Notes: generated by a model from the sequence alone, not told the origin. A stretch of DNA of 5,661 nucleotides from Anaerolineae bacterium (GCA_023511475.1 JAIMBM010000236.1:1-5661), one strand, 5' to 3'; shown: positions 1 to 5,633, numbered from the stretch's first letter. Program-made: numbers and translations.

Positions 1-36
1 GCTGGGATTGACCGGGACTTTTTCGTCCGGGCGGGC

Positions 37-216
37 TTAGCCCGTCTGTTCCGTTTCACGCGCCAGGGCCGCCACCCTGGCGGCGGCATCGGTCTCCGGG
101 CCCCTTGCGTCGCCCGCCGGACCCTCCGCCGCCGCGTTCCCCAACGAGATCACCGGTTCTCCCGGGTTCAGCACCTGCGGCCGCTGCTCTCGCTCCTCCT
201 CTCGCATCCGCCTGCG
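37..216 (-). pseudogene. Possible 3' end of an unrecognised minus-strand gene, 5' part missing
   Basis: Read on the minus strand, this stretch is open and ends in TAA at 39-37. Its codons look like real coding sequence: first positions are mostly purine, many codons are GCN, GAN or GGN, and third positions are mostly G or C. The overlapping plus-strand acylase frame shows the reverse, with few purines in first position and many CGC, CTC and CCC codons. The deduced tail is charged and Ala/Gly/Glu-rich, with an EEEREQ stretch followed by PGEPVISLGNAAAEGP, and could be a flexible C-terminus. I do not recognise a family. The minus frame stays open up to 864, but beyond about 216 the plus strand clearly encodes acylase, so the rest is only its shadow. 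If this is a gene, its N-terminal part is missing. The signal could also be a compositional accident. Confidence 0.25.
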
Positions 217-918
217 GATTGGATCCAGCAGCGGTCGATGCCCTACCTCCGCAACTGGGACCTCAGGTACGATGCCGGGAGCGTAGGTGCGGGCATCTAT
301 GAGGTCGTTTACTGGCGGCTGGTCCACAGGACTCTGGACGATGAGCTCGGCCCGGGACTGGTTGATAGCTACCTCCAGTGGTTCCCGGAGCACCGCAGTG
401 CCATGGAGGAACTGGCGCGGCAGCCTGCCAGCCCCTGGTTCGACGACCTGAGCACTCTCGAGCCAGAAGATCGGGACCGGATCGTCGCGGAGAGCCTGGC
501 GGAGGGGCTGGACTGGCTCGGCCGACGTTTCGGCGACCTGCCCTACGAGTGGAACTGGGGCCGGGTGCACCATGTGAGCTTCCGGCATCCGCTGGGGGAG
601 CGGTGGCCCCTGACGATACTGCTCAACAGGGGAGCGATGCGGGCGAGCGGCGCCACGGAGTGCGTCAGCGTAACACAGCCGCTCTATGGAAGGCGCATGG
701 TTGTGGGCAGCCTGCCCGCCTATCGTCTGATTGTGGACCTCGGCAGGGGCGAGGCACTGTCCACACTGGCGACGGGCCAGTCCGGCAACCCGGTGAGCCC
801 TCACTATGGTGATAGGATCGGCGCATGGCGAGAGGGTCGCTACCACCCGCTCCCCTATGAGCACGAGGCGGTGCTCGAGGCGCGCGTGGGGGCCTTCACT
901 CTGGCCCCGGCGCCGTGA
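217..918 (+). CDS. Penicillin acylase family protein, C-terminal fragment
   Basis: This encodes about 233 residues matching the end of the beta subunit of penicillin acylase (penicillin amidase) family N-terminal-nucleophile hydrolases, which hydrolyse amide bonds in substrates such as beta-lactams or acyl-homoserine lactones. Visible family hallmarks are DWIQQRSMPYLRNWD at the start of the fragment, WGRVHHVSFRHPLG in the middle, and GQSGNPVSPHYGDRI followed by GRYHPLPY near the C-terminus. The family is usually about 700-850 residues. The signal peptide, alpha subunit and catalytic Ser at the start of the beta subunit are all absent here. The frame remains open to base 1, but the translation before about 205 is Arg/Pro-rich and unlike the family, and ATG 238 has no ribosome binding site, so the 5' boundary is approximate. 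Similarity could begin as early as base 172, where an LLSLLLSHPPADW stretch is plausible. The gene is probably truncated or disrupted; substrate cannot be inferred. The stop is TGA at 916-918. Confidence 0.75.
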   Translation, partial: DWIQQRSMPYLRNWDLRYDAGSVGAGIYEVVYWRLVHRTLDDELGPGLVDSYLQWFPEHRSAMEELARQPASPWFDDLSTLEPEDRDRIVAESLAEGLDWLGRRFGDLPYEWNWGRVHHVSFRHPLGERWPLTILLNRGAMRASGATECVSVTQPLYGRRMVVGSLPAYRLIVDLGRGEALSTLATGQSGNPVSPHYGDRIGAWREGRYHPLPYEHEAVLEARVGAFTLAPAP

Positions 919-1007
919 GGGGATCCACAGGCACGGCCTCCAGTTCCGAGGAGCGGAGGGTGTGGCTTCCTCCGGTACCCTCTCTCCGGTGAGGCCGTAT
1001 GACTAGA

Positions 1008-1047
1008 GAGGGGGCTCCCGCAAACCTGGTTCGGGGAGCCCCTCTTT
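1008..1047 (+). terminator. Hairpin terminator between convergent genes
   Basis: GAGGGGGCTCCC (1008-1019) pairs with GGGGAGCCCCTC (1033-1044), with one bulged G and a 13-base loop, and is followed by TTT. It lies 90 bases after the acylase stop and about 41 bases beyond the phosphofructokinase stop on the other strand, so it probably serves both. The T-run is short on the plus side and nearly absent on the minus side (TCTAGTC), so termination may be imperfect. Confidence 0.7.
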
Positions 1048-1088
1048 GCTCGTAACCATGCGCCCGCAGGTACGGGGTCACGCGGCCT

Positions 1089-2123
1089 CTAGTAGAATAC
1101 CTCCGCCAGCTGGTAGAGGGCCGGATCGACCGTCTTCATCTTGGACATGGCTTCGCTCAGTGGCACATCGACGATCTGGTTCCCCTGCAGCGCCGCCATA
1201 TAGCCGAACTTGCCCTCCTTGACCATGTCCGCTGCCCGGACACCCAGGCGCGTGGCCAGCACCCGGTCAAAGACCGTCGGCGAGCCGCCGCGCTGGAGGT
1301 GCCCGAGGACTACCGAGCGGGTCTCAAAGCCTGTCAGGCGCTCGACTTCCCGGGCGACCGTCTCGGCGAGCCCGCGGCGGTCGAGCCGAACGTGGCCGAA
1401 CGCGTCCTTCTCGCCGAGGTCCTCGCTGGTCGCGAGATCGCCGAACTCGGCGCCTTCGGCCACCACGATGATGCTGAAGCGCTTGCCCATCGCGTAGCGG
1501 CGGCGCAGGTGCTCACACATGCGGGCAATAGTGCAGGGGACCTCGGGGATGACAATAAAGTCGGCGCCGCCGGCGAGGCCGCCAACCGTCGCCACCCAGC
1601 CGGCGTGACGGCCCATGACCTCAACGACCAGGCACCGGTGGTGGGCGCTCGCCGTCGTATGCAGCTTGTCGAGTGCCTCGCTAACCGTGGTCACCGCCGT
1701 GTCGAACCCGATGCAGTAATCGGTGCCCCAGACGTCGTTATCCATCGTCTTGGGCACTCCGGCCACCGGCACGCTGTGCTCTCGGTACAGGCGCTCGGCT
1801 ACGCCCAGCGTGTCCTCGCCGCCGATGGCGACGACGGCGTCGAGCTGCAGTGCCCTGATCGTGTTGAGGGTCTTCTCGAGATCGTCCGGCCGCTTGAATG
1901 GGTTCGTGCGGGACGAGCCGAGCATCGTGCCGCCAACGTGCAGGATGCCCGACACACTCCTCATGCTCAGCGGCTCGACCTGACCCTCGACCAGCCCGGC
2001 CCAGCCATTGCGGATGCCATACACGTCAAAGCCGTACTCGAGGCTGCGGCGAGTCACGGCCCGAATCGCCGCGTTGAGGCCAGGGACGTCCCCGCCGCCT
2101 GTCAACACTCCGATTCTTGTCAT
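1089..2123 (-). CDS. pfp: 6-phosphofructokinase, group III, probably pyrophosphate-dependent
   Basis: This 344-residue phosphofructokinase phosphorylates fructose 6-phosphate to fructose 1,6-bisphosphate in the cytoplasm. Motifs in order are the phosphoryl-donor loop TGGGDVPGLNAAIR (8-21), GGEDTLG (101-107), PKTMDND with the catalytic Asp (124-130), MGRHAGW (170-176), the fructose-phosphate site around PEVP (193-196) and LGHLQRGGSPTVFDR (273-287). In this family Gly versus Asp at the position of residue 104 separates ATP from pyrophosphate users; here it is Asp, together with Lys in PKTMDND. Both point to a reversible PPi-dependent enzyme (EC 2.7.1.90). The length is normal for group III. I chose ATG 2123 because AGGAGG (2136-2131) sits 7 bases upstream and the conserved N-terminus begins there; an in-frame ATG 30 bases further upstream is less likely. 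It follows the aldolase gene by 82 bases on the same strand, probably as the second gene of an operon. Donor specificity is inferred from residues only. Confidence 0.93.
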   Translation of the reverse strand: MTRIGVLTGGGDVPGLNAAIRAVTRRSLEYGFDVYGIRNGWAGLVEGQVEPLSMRSVSGILHVGGTMLGSSRTNPFKRPDDLEKTLNTIRALQLDAVVAIGGEDTLGVAERLYREHSVPVAGVPKTMDNDVWGTDYCIGFDTAVTTVSEALDKLHTTASAHHRCLVVEVMGRHAGWVATVGGLAGGADFIVIPEVPCTIARMCEHLRRRYAMGKRFSIIVVAEGAEFGDLATSEDLGEKDAFGHVRLDRRGLAETVAREVERLTGFETRSVVLGHLQRGGSPTVFDRVLATRLGVRAADMVKEGKFGYMAALQGNQIVDVPLSEAMSKMKTVDPALYQLAEVFY

Positions 2124-2149
2124 ATGAAGACCTCCTGATACCCTGACTG

Positions 2150-2187
2150 CCATCGTCGGACGGCGCCGAGGTGCTGCCCGGCGATGG
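2150..2187 (-). other. Intergenic hairpin between fba and pfp
   Basis: Bases 2150-2159 and 2178-2187 form inverted arms of 10 bases, beginning CCATCG and ending CGATGG. There is one mismatch on the transcribed minus strand (a G-T wobble if read on plus). The 18-base loop region contains the palindrome CGGCGCCG. No T-run follows, so it is not a standard terminator. It could stabilise or be a processing site in the fba-pfp transcript. Confidence 0.35.
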
Positions 2188-2205
2188 TACCGCGGCCGCT
2201 GCGGC

Positions 2206-3126
2206 CTACTCTATCTCGCCGAGATCGGCGCTGCGGAACTGCCTCTTCGGGCTGGTGAACCCGCCGGTCGAGTCGATGGTCCCGGCGCTGCCAAAGAGGC
2301 GGATCTTCTCCCGTACGGCCTCTTTGACCTCATCGCGCCCGACGCCGATGATCTTGCGCGGATCGGTCTCGTCGGGGAGCTCGGCGACCGCGCGACGGAT
2401 GCCGGCGATGAGGGCCTGGTTGAGCGCCGTGGCCACATTGACCTTGGCGATGCCATTCTCGATGGCCTCGAGGATGCTCTCGTGCCTGACCCCTGAGGAC
2501 CCGTGGAGCACGAGGGGGATCGAGACCTGCGCGCGGATGGCCTTGAGGCGATCGATGTCGAGAGTGGCCTCGCGGGCGGTCATAGCGTGCACCGATCCAC
2601 AGGCAACGGCGAGGGAGTCGCAGTTGGTTCGCCGCACGAACTCTTCCGCCTGGTCGGGATCGGTCATGGCCGCGATCACATCATCCTGCGTGACCTTGTC
2701 GGTCACTTTGAGGACCTGGCCCAGCTCGGCCTCGACAGGGATGCCGACAATGTGGGCGATCTCGACGATCCGCCGGGTCGTGGCCACATTCTCCTCGAAG
2801 GGTCGCTTCGAGCCATCGTACATCAGCGACGTGAAGCCGGCGCGCAGGCAGAGCACGTTCTGCTCAAAGTCCGTGCCATGGTCGAGATGCAGCACTACAG
2901 GCACGCTCACGAGGCTGGCCGCGATCTTGACCAGCCCGGCGGCGAACTCCATGCCTGCATACCGGATGGCGCCCTGGCTCACCTGCAGGATCACAGGAGC
3001 GCGCTCCTCTTGGGCGACCTCAACGATGGCCTGCACCTGCTCCATGTTGTTGGCGTTGAACGCCCCCACGGCAAAGTGCCTGCGGAGAGCTTCCTCAAGT
3101 ACGGGTTTGCTAGTGACGAGTGGCAT
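2206..3126 (-). CDS. fba: Class II fructose-bisphosphate aldolase
   Basis: This 306-residue zinc-dependent aldolase reversibly cleaves fructose 1,6-bisphosphate to dihydroxyacetone phosphate and glyceraldehyde 3-phosphate in the cytoplasm. Visible class II hallmarks are GAFNANN (21-27), HLDHG (80-84) with catalytic Asp82 and zinc ligand His83, SLMYDGS (100-106), VEAELG (131-136), His180 in ACGSVHAM, His208 in LHGSSG, and KVNVAT (228-233) for phosphate binding. The spacing of Asp82, His83, His180 and His208 fits the roughly 300-residue class II aldolases. The related tagatose-bisphosphate aldolases share these motifs, but the phosphofructokinase next door supports the fructose-bisphosphate role. 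The start at ATG 3126 is supported by AGGAGG at 3138-3133, six bases upstream. It is the first gene of the minus-strand pair with pfp, preceded by a leader with extensive pairing potential and, further up, a tRNA gene on the same strand. Confidence 0.95.
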   Translation of the reverse strand: MPLVTSKPVLEEALRRHFAVGAFNANNMEQVQAIVEVAQEERAPVILQVSQGAIRYAGMEFAAGLVKIAASLVSVPVVLHLDHGTDFEQNVLCLRAGFTSLMYDGSKRPFEENVATTRRIVEIAHIVGIPVEAELGQVLKVTDKVTQDDVIAAMTDPDQAEEFVRRTNCDSLAVACGSVHAMTAREATLDIDRLKAIRAQVSIPLVLHGSSGVRHESILEAIENGIAKVNVATALNQALIAGIRRAVAELPDETDPRKIIGVGRDEVKEAVREKIRLFGSAGTIDSTGGFTSPKRQFRSADLGEIE

Positions 3127-3178
3127 GTATAACCTCCTGCTCTAACGGGTCCGGCGGGGCGACCCTTGCGGGAAAGTG

Positions 3179-3331
3179 CTGGCGTCAAGGTCTCCGAGCC
3201 GGGCAAAGAACGAGGGCTGAGCCCGGTACGGGCTAGCCCTGCGTAGGCCGCCATTGGCGACAGTTGGCGCAAAGTTCCTGCCCGAACCCTGCCGCGGGCC
3301 ACGGGCGCTCGGAGTCAGGTAAGGACGCCAG
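3179..3331 (-). promoter_or_regulatory. Candidate structured RNA leader upstream of fba
   Basis: In the leader of fba two long-range stems are nested. CTGGCGTC (3179-3186) pairs perfectly with GACGCCAG (3324-3331), and inside it CTCCGAGC (3192-3199) pairs perfectly with GCTCGGAG (3307-3314). Within these lie a strong local hairpin at 3213-3240 (arms AGGGCT+AGCCCG against CGGGCT+AGCCCT, one bulged G) and a small one at 3249-3259. The element ends 52 bases before the aldolase start. I do not recognise a known riboswitch or T-box consensus in it. Eight-base complements occur by chance in a GC-rich stretch of this size, so this is a structural hypothesis only. Confidence 0.3.
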
Positions 3332-3383
3332 TGTGGAGCCTGCGGGAGGGTGGTCCGGAACGACTTGAGTACGCGTTGGTGGT

Positions 3384-3413
3384 TTGCCAGATTATCCTGT
3401 CGTACTATATACT
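3384..3413 (+). promoter_or_regulatory. Possible plus-strand promoter upstream of the ECF sigma gene
   Basis: TTGCCA (3384-3389) and TATACT (3408-3413) are 18 bases apart, a fair sigma-70-type match. A transcript would start near 3420, run antisense through the tRNA-Leu gene and reach the ECF sigma gene about 190 bases downstream. The -10 match is good and the -35 moderate. No better promoter is visible closer to the sigma gene, but an ECF-type self-promoter would not be recognised by this search. Confidence 0.3.
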
Positions 3414-3417
3414 GTGA

Positions 3418-3501
3418 TGCCGAAGGTGGGATTCGAACCCACAAGGAGTCTGCCTCCAGCGGTTTTTGAGACCGCCGCGTATACCGTTCCGCCACTTCGG
3501 C
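3418..3501 (-). tRNA. tRNA-Leu, anticodon CAA
   Basis: The minus strand from 3501 to 3418 folds as an 84-base class II tRNA. The acceptor stem is GCCGAAG/CTTCGGC with discriminator A at 3418. The anticodon stem is GCGGT/ACCGC around loop CTCAAAA, placing anticodon CAA at 3468-3466, which reads the Leu codon UUG. The long variable arm (TGGAGGCAGACTCC) is typical of tRNA-Leu, and the T arm is GTGGG-TTCGAAT-CCCAC. The 3' CCA is not encoded, since TCA follows. It sits between the fba leader and the divergent ECF sigma gene and has its own strong promoter. Confidence 0.96.
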
Positions 3502-3514
3502 TCATACCGTCGTG

Positions 3515-3543
3515 AGTATAGGCCAAGATAGGGACTTCGTCAA
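3515..3543 (-). promoter_or_regulatory. Sigma-70-type promoter of tRNA-Leu
   Basis: On the minus strand TTGACG (3543-3538) is followed after exactly 17 bases by TATACT (3520-3515), near-consensus -35 and -10 boxes. The mature tRNA begins 14 bases beyond the -10 box, leaving a very short 5' leader. No comparably good promoter is visible between the tRNA and fba, so read-through from here may contribute to fba-pfp expression. Confidence 0.8.
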
Positions 3544-3608
3544 GTGCCCGTTCCGGGCGGCCCCGGCAGGCCGGGATGGTCTGCGTCTTGGTGGAAGGCC
3601 TGACACTC

Positions 3609-4178
3609 ATGGATGAACAGACCCTGCTCGCTTCTGCTCGCGCAGGGGACCCTCACGCCTTCAATACGCTGGTCCGTATCTACCAGGATATGGCCTTCAA
3701 CGTTGCGTACCGCGTGCTGGGCGAGGCTGAGGCCGCGGCGGATGCAACGCAGGACGCGTTCCTGGCAGCGTACCGGGCACTGCCGGCCTTCCGCGGTGGC
3801 TCGTTCAAGCTCTGGCTGTTGCGGATTGTCACCAACTCGTGCTACGACCAGCTCCGCCTGCGCAAGCGCCGGCAGCAGACCTCGCTTGATGACCTCGCTG
3901 AGGACCCCGACTATGCCTCGGCGCTGGCGGACCATGGCGAGAGTCCAGAGGAGGCGATCTTGAGGGGGGAGCTGGCCCAGGTATTGCAGGCAGGCATTGC
4001 CAGGCTGCCCCTGGACCAGCGGATCGTGCTGGTGCTGTCGGATGTGCAGGGGCTCAGCTACGAGGAGATCGCCGAGACAACAGGGATTGCGCTGGGCACC
4101 GTCAAGTCGCGGCTGAGCCGGGCACGGGCACGGCTGCGGGACTTTTTGGGCCATGTTCGGGAACCCCGGGCCGTCTGA
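3609..4178 (+). CDS. ECF-family RNA polymerase sigma factor
   Basis: This 189-residue extracytoplasmic-function sigma factor redirects RNA polymerase to a stress or envelope regulon. Region 2 spans about residues 14-90: GDPHAFNTLVRIYQD, then DATQDAFLAAYRALPAFRG (core binding and -10 recognition), then FKLWLLRIVTNSCYDQLRLR. A variable acidic linker follows (about 91-115). Region 4 spans about 119-177 and carries the -35-binding helix-turn-helix YEEIAETTGIALGTVKSRLS, followed by an Arg-rich helix. There is no region 1 or 3, and the length is typical. I chose ATG 3609 because the family-like MDEQTLL start begins there and GGAAGG (3593-3598) lies upstream, though the 10-base spacing is long; ATG 3576 and GTG 3591 are in-frame alternatives. 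The anti-sigma gene follows 56 bases downstream on the same strand, so the two probably form a sensing pair. The regulon and signal cannot be read from the sequence. Confidence 0.95.
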   Translation: MDEQTLLASARAGDPHAFNTLVRIYQDMAFNVAYRVLGEAEAAADATQDAFLAAYRALPAFRGGSFKLWLLRIVTNSCYDQLRLRKRRQQTSLDDLAEDPDYASALADHGESPEEAILRGELAQVLQAGIARLPLDQRIVLVLSDVQGLSYEEIAETTGIALGTVKSRLSRARARLRDFLGHVREPRAV

Positions 4179-4234
4179 TGGCGTCTTACTGATGGGACCG
4201 GCGGAAGGTTACGGGTGAGGAAGACGAGAGTTAC

Positions 4235-5143
4235 ATGTTGCGCTTGATCGGGCGTGTGAGGGATGCCGGGCACGGCTACTGCCAGGAGAACCTGTCGGCG
4301 TTGCTGGACGGGCAGCTATCGCCGCAGGAGGAGGAGCGCGTCAGGTGCCACCTTGCGGAGTGCGAGGAGTGTCAGCGGGACCTCCGAGCGCTCGAGCGCA
4401 CTATAGCGTTGGTGCGCGCCCTGCCGCAGGTGAGGGCGCCGCGGTCCTTCCAGATTTCCCCGACGACGCCGGTCCCTTCGGTGCCATTCTGGATGCGTCC
4501 GTGGGCCTACACGGCGCTGCGCACCGCCACCGGAGTGGCGGCGGCTCTGCTGGTAGTAACGCTCACAGGGAGCGCGCTCACGATGCGCCACGCAGGTCGG
4601 GCACCGGCGTTTGCCGAGGCCGAGCCGGCTGCCCTGATGGCCGCGCCTGAGGCACCGGCGGTGGGGTTGGACGGGGAGCTGACGACACCGCGCGAGCTAG
4701 GCCAAGAGACCCCTCCGACACGGGGAGAGAAGCTCGCACCGGCTGCGACCCCCGAAGCCCCTGGTCTGGGGGGCGAGGCATCGGAAGCCCTCGAGCCGAC
4801 CCTGACTGCGGAGGAGCTGGCGCGAAGGGCTGCAGCACCGCCGGGGGCGGGAGAGCTACCCGTGGAGACGTCGGCGCCGGGTATCGCCGCCCTGGCAGCG
4901 CCGGCCCCTACGGACACGGCCGCGACAGCAGGCGACAGGGAGGTACCGGTGGCTGCTACCCCTGCTCAGCCGCAGGAGGAGCCCGGGCACGTGCCGGCGG
5001 AGCGCTACGGGCAGGAGAGGCCCGCCGCGCCGGGGTTGGCAGCGTATCCGTGGCGGGCATGGGCGGTAGCGAGCGGAATGCTCGTGGCCGTGTTCCTTGC
5101 GCTTACCCTGCGACTGCGTGCAATACGGTCACGCTGGCCCTGA
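4235..5143 (+). CDS. Membrane-bound zinc-finger anti-sigma factor
   Basis: This 302-residue protein probably binds and inhibits the ECF sigma factor encoded just upstream. The N-terminal cytoplasmic part carries the zinc-finger anti-sigma motif His39-x3-Cys43-x2-Cys46, with Cys16 (or His13) as the likely remaining ligand, in the typical setting ENLSALLDGQLSPQEEERV. A first membrane helix lies at about 97-116. Then come roughly 155 Pro/Ala/Glu/Thr-rich residues of low complexity, and a second helix at about 276-292 followed by a basic tail (RLRAIRSR). This suggests both ends are cytoplasmic and the disordered loop is outside the membrane. No known sensor fold is visible in the loop. ATG 4235 is the only ATG in this frame near the conserved start; the in-frame region upstream opens after the TGA at 4190. 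The ribosome binding site is weak (GAGAG close by, GAGG 14 bases away), so translation may depend partly on coupling to the sigma gene. A strong terminator follows. Confidence 0.88.
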   Translation: MLRLIGRVRDAGHGYCQENLSALLDGQLSPQEEERVRCHLAECEECQRDLRALERTIALVRALPQVRAPRSFQISPTTPVPSVPFWMRPWAYTALRTATGVAAALLVVTLTGSALTMRHAGRAPAFAEAEPAALMAAPEAPAVGLDGELTTPRELGQETPPTRGEKLAPAATPEAPGLGGEASEALEPTLTAEELARRAAAPPGAGELPVETSAPGIAALAAPAPTDTAATAGDREVPVAATPAQPQEEPGHVPAERYGQERPAAPGLAAYPWRAWAVASGMLVAVFLALTLRLRAIRSRWP

Positions 5144-5171
5144 GACGGTCTCGCACACGTTTCGGCAGGGG

Positions 5172-5210
5172 GGCCTCCCCGGCGGCGTCTGGCCGGGGAG
5201 GCCTCTTTTT
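5172..5210 (+). terminator. Intrinsic terminator of the sigma/anti-sigma unit
   Basis: GGCCTCCCCGGC (5172-5183) pairs perfectly over 12 bases with GCCGGGGAGGCC (5192-5203) around an 8-base loop, followed by TCTTTTT (5204-5210). It begins 28 bases after the anti-sigma stop codon and is a textbook rho-independent terminator. Confidence 0.93.
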
Positions 5211-5633
5211 GTGCCTGCTCCTGTGGAGGCTGGCTGCCAACGGCATTGCCTCCGCGCGAAGGCGCCGCGTGGGGGCGAGGGGGTATTGGCAACAGGCCCA
5301 GCAGTGCAGGCGCATCTCTGTGAGCAAAGCGGGGGTATCCCCCCATCCCCTGCCAGGCGGACGCCGCGGTCTCCGCCTGGGAAGGGCAGATACCTGACAT
5401 GGGGTGTTTGGCGGCGGGGGCGCGCAGCGCGCTCCCGCTGCCCAATACCCCATAGATAATGGGCCCCCTCTAAGTCGGCCTCCAGGCAGATTTTGGGGAG
5501 GCGGCATCGGGGGTAGGAGTCTGTGCATCAGCAGTAAAGACAACCCTGCCCCGAAGGTGTCCTCACCCGGCAACCCACAATGCGCAGATTCGCAGCCGTG
5601 GACCTCTGGCTTGCGGAGCGGCCCGGGTGCGCG
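5211..5633. other. Non-coding, hairpin-rich intergenic region
   Basis: I find no supportable gene here. Open frames on both strands give Pro/Arg/Gly-rich or Cys-rich translations without family resemblance or good ribosome binding sites. What the region holds is a succession of inverted repeats: 5223-5255 (GTGGAGGC/GCCTCCGC with an inner TGCC/GGCA), 5353-5380 (CCAGGCGGA/TCCGCCTGG), the 55-base hairpin at 5399-5453, and 5478-5502 (GCCTCC/GGAGGC). Confidence 0.6.
5399..5453. repeat. 55-base near-perfect inverted repeat
   Basis: Two 27-base arms are centred on A5426. The outer parts are ATGGGGT (5399-5405) and ACCCCAT (5447-5453); the inner parts are GCGCGC-type sequence. Read as plus-strand RNA, the arms differ from perfect pairing by three G-U wobbles and one U-C mismatch. 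No T-run follows, so it is not a standard terminator. It could be a REP-like or small palindromic mobile repeat, or a structured RNA. Confidence 0.6.

Noticed and set aside
30..46. Small hairpin GGCGGGC-TTA-GCCCGTC near the left edge as a terminator
   Set aside because: The stem is short, contains a wobble, and no T-run follows on either strand.
221..926. GGATCC at 221-226 and again at 921-926, flanking the acylase fragment
   Set aside because: Six-base sites recur by chance. There is no other sign of a cloning boundary or of direct repeats extending beyond the hexamer.
950..987. Weak inverted repeat GGAG/AGGGT with ACCCT/CTCC after the acylase stop
   Set aside because: Interrupted short stems in GC-rich sequence. 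The much stronger hairpin at 1008-1047 explains termination.
1299..2138. Long plus-strand open frame of 279 codons
   Set aside because: It lies wholly opposite the phosphofructokinase gene, whose motifs and ribosome binding site are clear. The translation has no family resemblance; it is a GC-rich antisense shadow.
2171..3145. Plus-strand open frame of 324 codons
   Set aside because: It is antisense to the aldolase gene. The Ser/Thr/Arg-rich translation lacks motifs, and the aldolase catalytic residues on the other strand are unambiguous.
3142..3495. Minus-strand open frame of 117 codons between tRNA and fba
   Set aside because: It starts inside the tRNA-Leu gene and has an Arg/Pro/Ser-rich translation with no recognisable family. 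The region is better explained as tRNA plus leader.
5103..5573. Minus-strand open frame of 156 codons in the right intergenic region
   Set aside because: It overlaps the end of the anti-sigma gene and the terminator, runs through the large palindrome, and gives a Pro/Arg/Cys-rich product without domain signals or a good ribosome binding site.
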